Source of the DNA: Streptomyces peucetius
GTDB lineage: Bacteria > Actinomycetota > Actinomycetes > Streptomycetales > Streptomycetaceae
DNA: 64,000 bases
NCBI RefSeq assembly: GCF_025854275.1
Contig: NZ_CP107567.1
Coordinates: 3,596,001-3,660,000, forward strand
Direction of reading: 5' to 3'
Part shown: positions 9,712-18,194 of the stretch, one piece after another
Layout of the letters: the number at the start of each line of letters is the position of its first letter
Position numbering within the stretch: the first letter of the stretch is position 1
Position numbers and translations under genes: made by a program
Notes under the pieces: generated by a model
The model's database searches: none
What the model saw: only the letters and a program-made list of their open reading frames with translations
Told to the model about the DNA's origin: nothing

Positions 9712-9745
9712 ATTGCCCCCTCCGCTTCTCGGCGGAGAGGGCAAT
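9712..9745 (-). terminator. Terminator of the sulfur-carrier gene / thrC unit
   Basis: ATTGCCC pairs with GGGCAAT, and TCCGC with GCGGA inside, 33 bp after the small sulfur-carrier stop. Confidence 0.7.
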
Positions 9746-9778
9746 CTCTGTAACTACGAGTAAATCTTTGGGGTTGGA

Positions 9779-10054
9779 TCAGCCGCCGGCGACCGCGGGA
9801 ATGATCGACACGCCCGCGCCCTCCGGCGTGGCCGTCTCCAGGCCCTGCTCGAACCGCACGTCGTCGTCGTTGACGTACACGTTGACGAACCGGCGCAGCT
9901 TGCCCTGGTCGTCCAGAACGCGGGCCGCGATACCGGTGTGGTTCTTCTCGAGGTCCGCGATGACCTCGGCGAGGGTCGCGCCCTCCGCCGGGACCTCGGC
10001 CTGGCCGCCCGTGTACGTACGGAGGATGGTGGGGATGCGGACGTTGACGCTCAT
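9779..10054 (-). CDS. Ubiquitin-like sulfur carrier protein (MoaD/ThiS family)
   Basis: A 91-residue beta-grasp protein ending in VAGG. The C-terminal Gly-Gly is what an MoeB-type enzyme adenylates and converts to a thiocarboxylate. Length and sequence are closer to the CysO/MoaD branch than to short ThiS (about 66 residues). The gene follows thrC with a 37-bp gap on the same strand. In mycobacteria CysO works in cysteine synthesis from O-phosphoserine; whether this copy does is inference. Confidence 0.88.
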   Translation of the reverse strand: MSVNVRIPTILRTYTGGQAEVPAEGATLAEVIADLEKNHTGIAARVLDDQGKLRRFVNVYVNDDDVRFEQGLETATPEGAGVSIIPAVAGG

Positions 10055-10091
10055 GTGTGCAGCCTTCCTTGGGTCTCGGATCTCAGGGATC

Positions 10092-11411
10092 TCAACGGGC
10101 CAGGCCGGCGTCGCGGAACGCGTCCAGGCTCGGGCGGATGACGGCGGTCGCCTGTGAGGTCTCCGCGACCGCGTCGAGGGTCTTGAGGCCGTCGCCGGTG
10201 TTGAGGACGACGGTGGTGAGCGCCGGGTCGAGCACGCCCGTCTCGATGAGCTTCTTCGTCACACCCACCGTCACACCGCCCGCCGTCTCGGCGAAGATGC
10301 CCTCGGTACGGGCCAGCAGCTTGATCGCGTCGACGACCTGCTCGTCGTTCACGTCCTCCACCGCGCCGCCGGTGCGGCGGGCGATGTCCAGCACGTACGG
10401 GCCGTCGGCCGGGTTGCCGATGGCCAGCGATTTGGCGATGGTGTTCGGCTTCTGCGGGCGCACGACGTCATGACCGGCCTTGAACGCGGCAGAGACCGGC
10501 GAGCAGCCCTCCGCCTGGGCGCCGAAGATCTTGTAGGGCCTGTCCTCGACGAGACCGAGCTTGATCAGCTCCTGCAGGCCCTTGTCGATCTTCGTGAGCT
10601 GCGAGCCCGACGCGATCGGGACGACGAGCTGGTCGGGCAGCCGCCAGCCGAGCTGCTCGCAGATCTCGTACGCCAGGGTCTTGGAGCCCTCCGCGTAGTA
10701 CGGGCGGAGGTTGACGTTGACGAAGCCCCAGCCCTCGCCCAGGGGGTCGCCGATGAGCTCGGAGCAGAAGCGGTTCACGTCGTCGTAGTTGCCCTCGATA
10801 CCGACGAGCTCGCCGCCGTACACCGCGGCCATGACGACCTTGCCCTGCTCCAGGTCGTGCGGGATGAACACGCAGGAGCGGAAACCGGCCCGCGCGGCGG
10901 CGGCGCCGACCGCACCCGCGAGGTTGCCGGTGGAGGAGCAGGACAGGGTGGTGAAGCCGAAGGCGCGGGCGGCCTCGAGGGCCTGGGCGACGACGCGGTC
11001 CTTGAAGGAGTGCGTCGGGTTGCCGGAGTCGTCCTTGATGTACAGACCGCCGGTGACGCCCAGTTCACGCGCGAGGTTGTCGGCCTTGACGAGGTGGGTC
11101 CAGCCCGGGTTCAGGTTCGGCTTGTCCGCCACGTCGGCGGGGACGGGCAGCAGCGGGGCGTAGCGCCAGATGTTGGCCGGGCCGGCTTCGATCTGCTTCC
11201 GCAGCTCTTCGGGGCTGCCGCTCGGCAGGTCGTAGGCGACTTCGAGCGGCCCGAAACACTCCGCGCAGGCGAAAATGGGGCCGAGTTCGAAACGCTGTCC
11301 GCATTCGCGGCACGCGAGGGCGGCGGCGGGGCCGAGGTCCACGGAAGCGGATCCGGTGGAGGCGGTGGCGGAGGTGCTGGCGCTGGTGTTTGCGACGGTC
11401 TGCGCAGCCAT
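10092..11411 (-). CDS. thrC: Threonine synthase
   Basis: A 439-residue PLP enzyme converting O-phosphohomoserine to threonine. It carries an N-terminal zinc-ribbon (CRECG...CAEC, about residues 24-45) and the PLP lysine in NPTHSFKDR. Other landmarks are 'SCSSTGNLAGAVGAAAARAG' and the phosphate-binding 'ASGSQLTKI'. I chose the ATG at 11411 (MAAQTVAN); an ATG at 11435 lies inside the riboswitch P1 stem and is unlikely. A SAM-I riboswitch ends 19 nt upstream, so expression should respond to S-adenosylmethionine. Confidence 0.95.
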   Translation of the reverse strand: MAAQTVANTSASTSATASTGSASVDLGPAAALACRECGQRFELGPIFACAECFGPLEVAYDLPSGSPEELRKQIEAGPANIWRYAPLLPVPADVADKPNLNPGWTHLVKADNLARELGVTGGLYIKDDSGNPTHSFKDRVVAQALEAARAFGFTTLSCSSTGNLAGAVGAAAARAGFRSCVFIPHDLEQGKVVMAAVYGGELVGIEGNYDDVNRFCSELIGDPLGEGWGFVNVNLRPYYAEGSKTLAYEICEQLGWRLPDQLVVPIASGSQLTKIDKGLQELIKLGLVEDRPYKIFGAQAEGCSPVSAAFKAGHDVVRPQKPNTIAKSLAIGNPADGPYVLDIARRTGGAVEDVNDEQVVDAIKLLARTEGIFAETAGGVTVGVTKKLIETGVLDPALTTVVLNTGDGLKTLDAVAETSQATAVIRPSLDAFRDAGLAR

Positions 11412-11430
11412 GATGGCGAGGCCCTTTCTC

Positions 11431-11554
11431 CTCATCTTCCTCGTGACGCATTTCGCCACAAGACGGAATTGGCACCTTCCCCACCGTGACCTCGCGGTCG
11501 GCGGGAGGGTTGCCGGGGCTTCAACGGGCCGTTCCCTCTGCCCCTCTGGATGAG
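11431..11554 (-). promoter_or_regulatory. SAM-I (S-box) riboswitch upstream of thrC
   Basis: Read on the minus strand, the 124 nt match the S-box consensus along their whole length: CTCATCCAGAGGGGCAGAGG, then GGCCCGTTGAAGCCCCGGCA-ACC, a variable P3 arm, AAGGTGCCAATTCC, the P4 hairpin (GTGGCGAAATGCGTCAC) and the closing GAAGATGAG. P1 pairs CTCATC with GATGAG. The 3' side of P1 abuts the purine-rich GAGGAGAAAGGG ahead of the thrC ATG, and no clear terminator hairpin with a U-run separates them, so control of translation initiation is plausible. Basis: sequence match to an established family; mode of action inferred. Confidence 0.95.
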
Positions 11555-11738
11555 CGGTATGGCTCCGGACGTGCGGTCCGGGCGTTTGTGTGCTTGGACC
11601 CCCGAGATGCGAGGGTCGTTCGCGTTGCTCAAGACTGTAACCGAAGCCCCGGACGGTTGAGATAGTCGTCCGAACCGCGAGATGGATCACACGACCACAG
11701 TTCACCGACTGTTCGTCGACTGCCAAGGGAGACGCGAA

Positions 11739-12707
11739 GTGCTCGATGAGGTGGCCCGCTGGCTGAGCCGGCGCTCCTGGTCCGCGTCCGACCGCTCCCT
11801 CGACCGGCTGATATCCGCCAAGGTCAGACAGGGAACGACGGTCAGTGCCGTCCTTCCCGCGCTGAACGAGGAGGCGACGGTCGGCGACATCGTCACGATC
11901 ATCCGCCGAGAGCTGATGGAGAACGTCCCGCTCGTCGACGAGCTGGTCGTGATCGACTCCGCCTCCAGCGACCGCACGTCCGAGGTGGCCGCGGCCGCGG
12001 GGGCCCGGGTGGTGCACCGCGACTCGATCCTGCCCGGCCTGCCCGCCGTGGCCGGCAAGGGCGAGGTGCTGTGGCGGTCGCTGATGGTGACCGGCGGCGA
12101 CATCGTCTGCTTCTGCGACTCGGACCTGCGCGACTTCTCGCCCGACTTCGTCTCCGGCATCGTCGGACCGCTGCTGACCGAGCCGGAGGTCCAGTTCGTC
12201 AAGGCGATGTACGACCGCCCCCTCGGCGGCGGCGCCGCACCCGGCCCCGACGGTGTCCCCGCCCAGGGCGGCCGGGTGACCGAGCTGGTGGCGCGGCCGC
12301 TGCTCAATCTGCACTGGCCGCAGCTCGCCGGATTCGTCCAGCCGCTCGGCGGCGAGTACGCGGCACGCCGCTCGCTGCTGGAACGGCTCCCGTTCCCGGT
12401 CGGGTACGGCGTGGAGCTGGGACTGCTGATCGACTCGCTGAACCTGGTCGGCCTCGACGCGTTGGCCCAGGTCGACGTCGGCACCCGCAAGCACCGCCAT
12501 CAGGACGGACAGGCGCTCGGCAGAATGGCCGCGACGATCTACCGCACGGCGCAACTCCGGTTGTCCCGGCCGCACTTGGTACGGCCGTCGATCACCCAGT
12601 TCGATCGGGTGGGGAACGGCTTCGCCCCGCGGACCTACCGGGTGGACACCGAGGAGCGGCCGCCGATGCTCGAGATCGGTGAGTACGCGGCGCGTCGCGC
12701 GGCATAA
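11739..12707 (+). CDS. gpgS: Glucosyl-3-phosphoglycerate synthase (GT81)
   Basis: A 322-residue GT-A glycosyltransferase transferring glucose from a nucleotide sugar to 3-phosphoglycerate, the first step toward glucosylglycerate and methylglucose lipopolysaccharide-type solutes. Motifs are the nucleotide-binding 'VLPALNEEATVGDIV', the metal-binding DSD in 'CFCDSDLRDFSPDF', and the active-site loop 'PLGGEYAARRSLLERLPFPVGYGVELGLLID'. I chose the GTG at 11739 (GGGAG 7 nt upstream); an ATG at 11682 would add 19 residues. It lies near otsA/otsB, so compatible-solute genes cluster here. Confidence 0.9.
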   Translation: MLDEVARWLSRRSWSASDRSLDRLISAKVRQGTTVSAVLPALNEEATVGDIVTIIRRELMENVPLVDELVVIDSASSDRTSEVAAAAGARVVHRDSILPGLPAVAGKGEVLWRSLMVTGGDIVCFCDSDLRDFSPDFVSGIVGPLLTEPEVQFVKAMYDRPLGGGAAPGPDGVPAQGGRVTELVARPLLNLHWPQLAGFVQPLGGEYAARRSLLERLPFPVGYGVELGLLIDSLNLVGLDALAQVDVGTRKHRHQDGQALGRMAATIYRTAQLRLSRPHLVRPSITQFDRVGNGFAPRTYRVDTEERPPMLEIGEYAARRAA

Positions 12708-12745
12708 GCAGGACCTGCCGGTCATTTTGCCTACATTTCCGATGT

Positions 12746-13033
12746 ATGGCATTCATCGGATTTCTTGCTCCGCCGCGCGGCAGGCACCGCAGGCCCACGC
12801 CCTCCGGCGCGCACGAGCGGCTGACCCGGTTGCTCGGCGTGCTCGCCGTCACGACTGCCGCGACACTCGGTCCGGCCGGGCCGGCGACGGCGTCGCAGCA
12901 GGTGGAAATGGCCCGCACCGGCACCACGGCGGAACAGCTGTGGCTCCTGGGCGGCATCACACTGAGCCTGACAGCGGCGGGCCTCGTCGCCCTCGCCGCC
13001 ACCCGCCACCGCCGCGACCGCCGCGACCCCTGA
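12746..13033 (+). CDS. Small putative cell-surface protein
   Basis: A 95-residue protein I do not recognise. Around residues 26-50 is a signal-peptide-like stretch (RLTRLLGVLAVTTAATLGPAGPATA-S), followed by a short linker and a C-terminal hydrophobic segment (LWLLGGITLSLTAAGLVALAA) with an Arg-rich tail. That layout resembles a short membrane-anchored surface protein. No clear Shine-Dalgarno precedes the ATG, and it starts 38 bp after gpgS, so the exact start is uncertain. Confidence 0.5.
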   Translation: MAFIGFLAPPRGRHRRPTPSGAHERLTRLLGVLAVTTAATLGPAGPATASQQVEMARTGTTAEQLWLLGGITLSLTAAGLVALAATRHRRDRRDP

Positions 13034-13458
13034 GTCCGCCGCCCGGTCTGCCGCCGCGGCCGCCGACACCCCTGGGCCGGAACGGTCGCCACGGCCGCCG
13101 ACACCCCCACCGGAACGGTCGCCGCGCCGGTCGCCGCGCCCCGAAGACTCCGCGGTGGTGATCTTGTGCTCGGCCACCGGGACTCCTACGGTGGCCGGGA
13201 TGCCAGGGGGGGCGATCGAGGGATCGAGAGGCATAACGGGGGGATGGGGATGGTGGGGCCGGGTTTCGACCGCCAGTTTCATCAGGGCCGGCGCGGCCGC
13301 GTTCCGCGGCCGGCAACACTTCCTCTTTCCACGACCACCGGACGTGACACCACGGCCGGAAGTGTCGTGCGTCCCGTCCCACGGGGCTCTCGAAGCCCCC
13401 TGGCGAAGCGGCACACAGGCCGCTTCCGACCCGGGAAGGACGGACAGAGAAAGCCACC
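13034..13458 (+). other. Intergenic region upstream of the protease-like gene
   Basis: 425 bp with no gene I can support. The first 100 bp hold two imperfect copies of a GCCGCCGACACCCC...CCGGAACGGTCGCC element (about 13060-13130). The last 120 bp contain the ribosome binding site (GGGAAGGA, 13433-13440) and probably the promoter of the secreted protein gene. Confidence 0.4.
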
Positions 13459-15321
13459 ATGCTGAGACAACACAGACACACCCGTGCAGCCACGACGGCC
13501 GCGGTCACGCTCGCCGCCGTCGCGGCGGGCGCGCTGGGCGCCGCCCCCGCGCAGGCGGTGGTCGGCACTCCGGTCGCGAACGGTCAACTCACGTTCGCCG
13601 CACAGATCGACGTCGGGGGCGAGCGCGGCTGCTCCGGTGTCCTGGTGGACCCGCAGTGGGTCCTCACCGCCGCCTCCTGCTTCGCCGCGAACCCGGCGGA
13701 CACCTCCGACGTCGTGGCCGGCGCGCCGTCACTGAAGACGGTCGTCACCGTGGGCCGCACCGACCTGAACGCCACGGGCGGGCACGTCAGCGAGGTCGCC
13801 GAGCTGATCCCGCGTACGGACCGCGACCTGGTGATGGCCCGTCTCGCCACTGCCGCCACCGGTGTCGCCCCGATCGCGCTCGCCACCGGTGAACCCGCCG
13901 CGGGTGAGCGGCTGCGGGTGGCCGGCTTCGGCCGCACCGCCGACCAGTGGGTGCCCGACCGTCTGCGCAGCGGCACGTACACCGTCTCCTCCGTGACGGA
14001 CACCTCGCTGAACCTCGCGGCGGACGAGGGTTCGAGCATCTGCATGGGCGACACCGGCGGCCCGGCGTTCCGTGAGCGGAACGGGGCCTTCGAGTTGGTC
14101 GCCCTCAACAGCCGGTCCTGGCAAGGCGGCTGCTTCGCTTCCAAGGAGACCCGCACCGGGGCCGTGGACACCCGGGTGGACGACATCAACCCCTGGATCC
14201 AGCAGGTCCGTTCCCTGCCGCAGGGGAGCACTCCGCTGGCCGGTGACTTCGACGGCGACGGCAAGGCGGACTTCGGTGCGATGACCGGCTACGCCAGGAC
14301 GCCGGACGGCCGGAACCACACCGCGCTGTGGAACCTGGTCAGCGACGGCAGCGGCCTCGCGGAGCCGCGGACCGCCTGGGACAGCGGAACCGGCAGCTGG
14401 AACCGGGACTCCACCAAGCCGGTCACCGGCGACTTCAACGGCGACGGCAAGACCGACGTGGCGGCCTTGTACGACTACGGCAGGAGCGCGGACGGCCGCA
14501 ACCGGACTGGCCTGTGGACCTTCCTGGGCAACGGCAGCGGCTTCGCCGCCCCCACCAAGGTCTGGGAGAGCGGAGCAACGAGCTGGAGCTGGGACGCCGG
14601 CAAGCCCGTGGCCGGTGACTTCAACGGCGACGGCAGGACCGACCTCGGCGTCCTGTACCGCTACGCCCAGACCTCCGACGGCCGCAACCACACCGGCCTG
14701 TGGACCTTCCTCAGCAACGGCACCGGCTTCGCCGCCCCCACCAAGGTCTGGGACAGCGGAGCCGGCAGCTGGAACTGGGACGCCGGCAAGCCCGTGGCCG
14801 GCGACTTCAACGGCGACGGCAGGACCGACCTCGGCGTCCTGTACCGCTACGCCCAGACCTCCGACGGCCGCAACCACACCGGCCTGTGGACCTTCCTCAG
14901 CAACGGCACCGGCTTCGCCGCCCCCACCAAGGTCTGGGACAGCGGAACCGGCAGCTGGAACTGGGAGTCCAGCAAGCCCGTCGCCGGCGACTTCAACGGC
15001 GACGGCAAGGCCGACGTCGCGGTCTTCTACGACTACGGCAGGAGCGCGGAGGGCCTCAACCGGACCGGCCTGTGGAGCTTCCTGAGCAACGGCCCCGGCT
15101 TCGCCGCCCCCGCCAGGGTCTGGGACAGCACCACCAGCTGGAGCTGGGACGCCACCGACCCGGTCGCCGCTGACTTCACCGGCGACGGCAAGGCGGACCT
15201 GGGTGTGCTCTACCGGTACTCCCCGACCGCGGACGGCAGGAACCGGATCGGCGTCTGGTCGTTCACGAGCAACGGCCCGGGCTTCGCCGCCCCGGTGCGG
15301 CACTGGGACAGCAGGCTCTAG
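13459..15321 (+). CDS. Secreted S1 (trypsin-fold) protease-like protein with FG-GAP/VCBS repeats, catalytically degenerate
   Basis: A 620-residue secreted protein. Residues 1-33 are a signal peptide ending APAQA; residues ~34-250 have a chymotrypsin fold; ~255-620 are repeated FG-GAP/VCBS modules with calcium-loop motifs (D-F-N-G-D-G-K/R-T-D). The usual TAAHC is TAASC (His replaced by Ser) and GDSGGP is GDTGGP (Ser replaced by Thr), while the Asp region (DRDLVMARL) is kept. Two of the three catalytic residues are therefore altered and proteolysis is not expected; a binding or adhesion role is possible. Two adjacent repeats are nearly identical at DNA level. It stands alone. Confidence 0.88.
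   Translation: MLRQHRHTRAATTAAVTLAAVAAGALGAAPAQAVVGTPVANGQLTFAAQIDVGGERGCSGVLVDPQWVLTAASCFAANPADTSDVVAGAPSLKTVVTVGRTDLNATGGHVSEVAELIPRTDRDLVMARLATAATGVAPIALATGEPAAGERLRVAGFGRTADQWVPDRLRSGTYTVSSVTDTSLNLAADEGSSICMGDTGGPAFRERNGAFELVALNSRSWQGGCFASKETRTGAVDTRVDDINPWIQQVRSLPQGSTPLAGDFDGDGKADFGAMTGYARTPDGRNHTALWNLVSDGSGLAEPRTAWDSGTGSWNRDSTKPVTGDFNGDGKTDVAALYDYGRSADGRNRTGLWTFLGNGSGFAAPTKVWESGATSWSWDAGKPVAGDFNGDGRTDLGVLYRYAQTSDGRNHTGLWTFLSNGTGFAAPTKVWDSGAGSWNWDAGKPVAGDFNGDGRTDLGVLYRYAQTSDGRNHTGLWTFLSNGTGFAAPTKVWDSGTGSWNWESSKPVAGDFNGDGKADVAVFYDYGRSAEGLNRTGLWSFLSNGPGFAAPARVWDSTTSWSWDATDPVAADFTGDGKADLGVLYRYSPTADGRNRIGVWSFTSNGPGFAAPVRHWDSRL
14608..15165 (+). repeat. Three tandem 186-bp (62-residue) coding repeats
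   Basis: Units begin at 14608, 14794 and 14980 with exact 186-bp spacing. Units 1 and 2 differ at only a handful of bases, which points to recent duplication or gene conversion; unit 3 is more diverged. Each encodes one FG-GAP-type module of about 62 residues. Confidence 0.9.
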
Positions 15322-15499
15322 CTGTACTCGGCCGGCACCTGCGGGGACCGCCTTGGTCCCCGGGCCGCACCCGGGTACCGCCCGGCGGAGGAGGGTGCGG
15401 CGGCACGGCCGGAAGCGTCACGGCCGGAAGTCGCCGCACCCTCGCGGATCGGGACGTACGCACGTTTGAGGGGCAGCGGTACGGGCTAGGTTTCGGCAC

Positions 15500-16957
15500 A
15501 TGGTCTCCGACGCAGCCCAGATTCTCGTCGCGTCCAACCGCGGCCCCGTCTCGTACGCGCTGAACGACAACGGAGAGCTCGACGCCCGCCGCGGTGGAGG
15601 AGGTCTCGTCTCCGGCCTGTCGGCCATCGGCTCGAACGCCCGGTCGACATGGGTGTGCGCAGCCCTCGGCGACGGTGACCGCGAGGCCGTGCGACGCGGC
15701 GTCGGGGAACCGGGCGTACGGATGCTCGACATCCCCGCGGCCGTCCACCACGACGCGTACAACGGCATCGCCAACTCGGTGCTGTGGTTCGTCCACCACA
15801 TGCTGTACCAGACGCCCATGGAGCCCGTGTTCGGCCAGGAGTTTCGGCGGCAGTGGGGCGCGTACCGGCTCTACAACCGGGCGTTCGCGGAGGCGCTCGC
15901 CGCGGAGGCGGCCGACGACGCGGCGGTGCTGGTCCAGGACTACCACCTCGCGCTGGTGCCGGGGATGCTCCGGGAACTCCGCCCCGACCTGCGGATCGGG
16001 CACTTCTCGCACACCCCGTGGGCGCCCCCGGAGTACTTCGCGATGCTCCCCGGCGACGTCGCGGAGGAGCTGCTGCTCGGGATGCTCGGCGCGGACCGGC
16101 TCGGGTTCCTGACCAAGCGCTGGCTGCGCGCGTTCCAGGGCTGCGCCGCGAGCGTACTGGCGCCGTACGACGGGACGTCGGTGTGGCCGAAGGACAACGA
16201 GCCGGCGTTCGAGTTCCGGATCGAGGGCCGCGGGCGCCACCGGACCCGGCTCGGGGTGCACGGGCTCGGCGCCGACGGCGACTTCCTGCGCGAGCGTGCC
16301 GCGAAGCCCGACGTCGAGGAGCACCTGGCGGCCCTGCGCGCCCAGGTGGGCGAGGGCCGGCGGACGATCGTCCGCGTCGACCGTACGGAACTGTCCAAGA
16401 ACATCGTGCGCGGCCTGCTGGCCTACCGGGAGCTGCTGGAGGAGCGCCCCGAGTGGCGCGAACGCGTCGTGCACATCGCGCTCGCCTACCCATCGCGCCA
16501 GGATCTCGCGGTCTACCGCGAATACACGGCCGAGGTCTCCCGCCTCGCCGAAGAGATCAACGCGCAGTACGGCACGGACGCCTGGACGCCCGTAGTCGTT
16601 CACGTGAAGGACGACTTCGCCCGCTCACTGGCCGCGTACCGAATGGCCGACGTGGCGCTGGTCAACCCGATCAGGGACGGTATGAACCTGGTCGCCAAGG
16701 AGGTCCCCGTCGTCACCGACCTCGGCTGCGCCCTGGTGCTGTCGCGGGAGGCAGGCGCCCACGAGGAGCTCGCCCACGACGCCATCACCGTCAACCCGTA
16801 CGACGTGAGCGGCACCGCGGCCGCGCTGCACGAGGCACTGACGATGTCCGCGGACGAGCGGGCCGACCGGTCCAAGCGGCTGGCGGCGGCAGCGACCGCG
16901 CTGCCGCCGCGGCAGTGGTTCCTCGACCAGTTGGACGCGCTGCGCGAGAGCGCCTAG
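15500..16957 (+). CDS. otsA: Trehalose-6-phosphate synthase (GT20)
   Basis: A 485-residue GT-B glycosyltransferase joining UDP/GDP-glucose and glucose-6-phosphate. It opens with ILVASNRGPVSY, has the GGGGLVSGL loop, 'VQDYHLALVPGMLRELRPDLRIGHFSHTPW' (acceptor and donor site), and the C-terminal 'NPIRDGMNLVAKE'. The last codons overlap the convergent phosphatase gene by 4 bp. Together they form the OtsA/OtsB trehalose pathway, linked to osmotic and spore stress tolerance. Confidence 0.95.
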   Translation: MVSDAAQILVASNRGPVSYALNDNGELDARRGGGGLVSGLSAIGSNARSTWVCAALGDGDREAVRRGVGEPGVRMLDIPAAVHHDAYNGIANSVLWFVHHMLYQTPMEPVFGQEFRRQWGAYRLYNRAFAEALAAEAADDAAVLVQDYHLALVPGMLRELRPDLRIGHFSHTPWAPPEYFAMLPGDVAEELLLGMLGADRLGFLTKRWLRAFQGCAASVLAPYDGTSVWPKDNEPAFEFRIEGRGRHRTRLGVHGLGADGDFLRERAAKPDVEEHLAALRAQVGEGRRTIVRVDRTELSKNIVRGLLAYRELLEERPEWRERVVHIALAYPSRQDLAVYREYTAEVSRLAEEINAQYGTDAWTPVVVHVKDDFARSLAAYRMADVALVNPIRDGMNLVAKEVPVVTDLGCALVLSREAGAHEELAHDAITVNPYDVSGTAAALHEALTMSADERADRSKRLAAAATALPPRQWFLDQLDALRESA

Positions 16958-17808
16958 AGGCGCCGCGCCAGGGCCGCCAGGAAGTCCGACAGCTGCGCCG
17001 GGCCCGGCAGCAACAGGTCCGCGCGCTCGGCGAGTTCGGTGACCTCGCTGCCGCTGCACACCAGCAGCCCGGACAGGCCGTCGGAGCGGAGCTTGTCGAC
17101 GGCGGCGTACGCGGCGAGATCGCCGAGGTCGTCCCCGGCGTACAGCACGACCTCCGCGCCGACCTCGCGTACGTACTCGGACAGGGCCACGCCCTTGTCC
17201 ACGCCCGGCGGGCGCAGTTCCAGGACCATGCGCCCCGGCTCCAGGATCAGGCCGTGCCGGGAGGCGAGCGCCGCCAGGGGCTCGCGCAGGGCGTCGAAGG
17301 CGGCCTGCGGGTCCGCGGCGCGGCGGGTGTGCACCGCGACGGCACGGCCCTTCTCCTCGATCCAGGTGCCGTGCCAGGCGCCGATGCCGTCGAGGAAGCC
17401 GGGGAGTTCGGCGCGCGCGGCCGCGACCCCCGGGTCGGGGGCCGGCGCCCGTACGGAGCCGGTCACGGCGTCCCAGCGTTCCGCGCCGTAGTGGCCGAGG
17501 ACGACGAGGCGGTCCAGGCCCTCGACACCGGCGAAGCCGCCGTACCGGACGGCGACCCCGGCCGGGCGGCCGGTGATCACCGCGACGGAGGCGACCTTCG
17601 GCGCGAGCGCGGCGAGCGCGGGGACGGCACGCTCATGGGCGCGCGCCTGCTCGGGGTCGGGCACGATCTCGGCGAGCGTGCCGTCGAAGTCGAGGGCGAT
17701 CACGGCTCTGCCGGGCCGTTCGAGGAGTGCCGCGAGGCCATCCCGGCCTGCGGGGGTGGACGGCGTCGGCAGGGAGTCACTGGCGTCTGCATACGGGGAG
17801 CTGCCCAT
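16954..17808 (-). CDS. otsB: Trehalose-6-phosphate phosphatase
   Basis: A 284-residue HAD-superfamily phosphatase that removes phosphate from trehalose-6-phosphate. HAD motif I is DFDGTLAEIV (residues ~40-49); the downstream GDDLGD is motif IV, and 'PGVDKGVALSEYV' matches trehalose phosphatases. It is convergent with, and overlaps, otsA, an unusual geometry for partner enzymes. Confidence 0.93.
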   Translation of the reverse strand: MGSSPYADASDSLPTPSTPAGRDGLAALLERPGRAVIALDFDGTLAEIVPDPEQARAHERAVPALAALAPKVASVAVITGRPAGVAVRYGGFAGVEGLDRLVVLGHYGAERWDAVTGSVRAPAPDPGVAAARAELPGFLDGIGAWHGTWIEEKGRAVAVHTRRAADPQAAFDALREPLAALASRHGLILEPGRMVLELRPPGVDKGVALSEYVREVGAEVVLYAGDDLGDLAAYAAVDKLRSDGLSGLLVCSGSEVTELAERADLLLPGPAQLSDFLAALARRL

Positions 17809-17818
17809 GCCTCCGACC

Positions 17819-18139
17819 CTAGCGGCGACTTCTCCTCGCGTCCCTCACACGACGAAGCCTGTTGACGGTGACCGGGTCGTGGGCGAGGGCGCGCGGGTCG
17901 TCGAGGAGGGCGTTGAGCAGCTGGTAGTAGCGGACCGGGGAGATGTCGAGCTGCTCCCTGATGGCCCGCTCCTTGGCCCCGGGGCCGCGCCAGGAACGCC
18001 GCTCCATGGCCAGAACGGCCCGGTCCCGCCCGGACAGCTCCTGATCGTCGGGGCGGTCGTCGTCAGGGCCGCCGGTGGCGCCGGTGGCGCCGGTGCGCTC
18101 GTCGTCAGATCCCTGGTCCTCGGTCATACGATCCAACAT
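17819..18139 (-). CDS. DUF3263 protein
   Basis: A 106-residue protein with an acidic, low-complexity N-terminus and a C-terminal DUF3263 region (LSGRDRAVLAMERRSWRGPGAKERAIREQLDISPVRYYQLLN), a helix-turn-helix-like module of unknown function found across actinobacteria. The ATG at 18139 has AGAAGG 8 nt upstream; a start at 18127 is also possible. It ends 10 bp before otsB and probably shares its transcript. Confidence 0.8.
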   Translation of the reverse strand: MLDRMTEDQGSDDERTGATGATGGPDDDRPDDQELSGRDRAVLAMERRSWRGPGAKERAIREQLDISPVRYYQLLNALLDDPRALAHDPVTVNRLRRVRDARRSRR

Positions 18140-18194
18140 ATCGGCGCCTTCTGACGTTCCGACCGCCCCTGTGGACAACGCCCCGGGGCCGCGC

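Noticed and set aside
10092..12752. 886-codon minus-strand frame extending thrC far upstream
   Set aside because: Only the part from 11411 is threonine synthase; the extension crosses the SAM riboswitch and the antisense of gpgS.
13459..14250. Annotating the secreted protein as an active trypsin-like protease
   Set aside because: Catalytic His and Ser positions read Ser and Thr (TAASC, GDTGGP).
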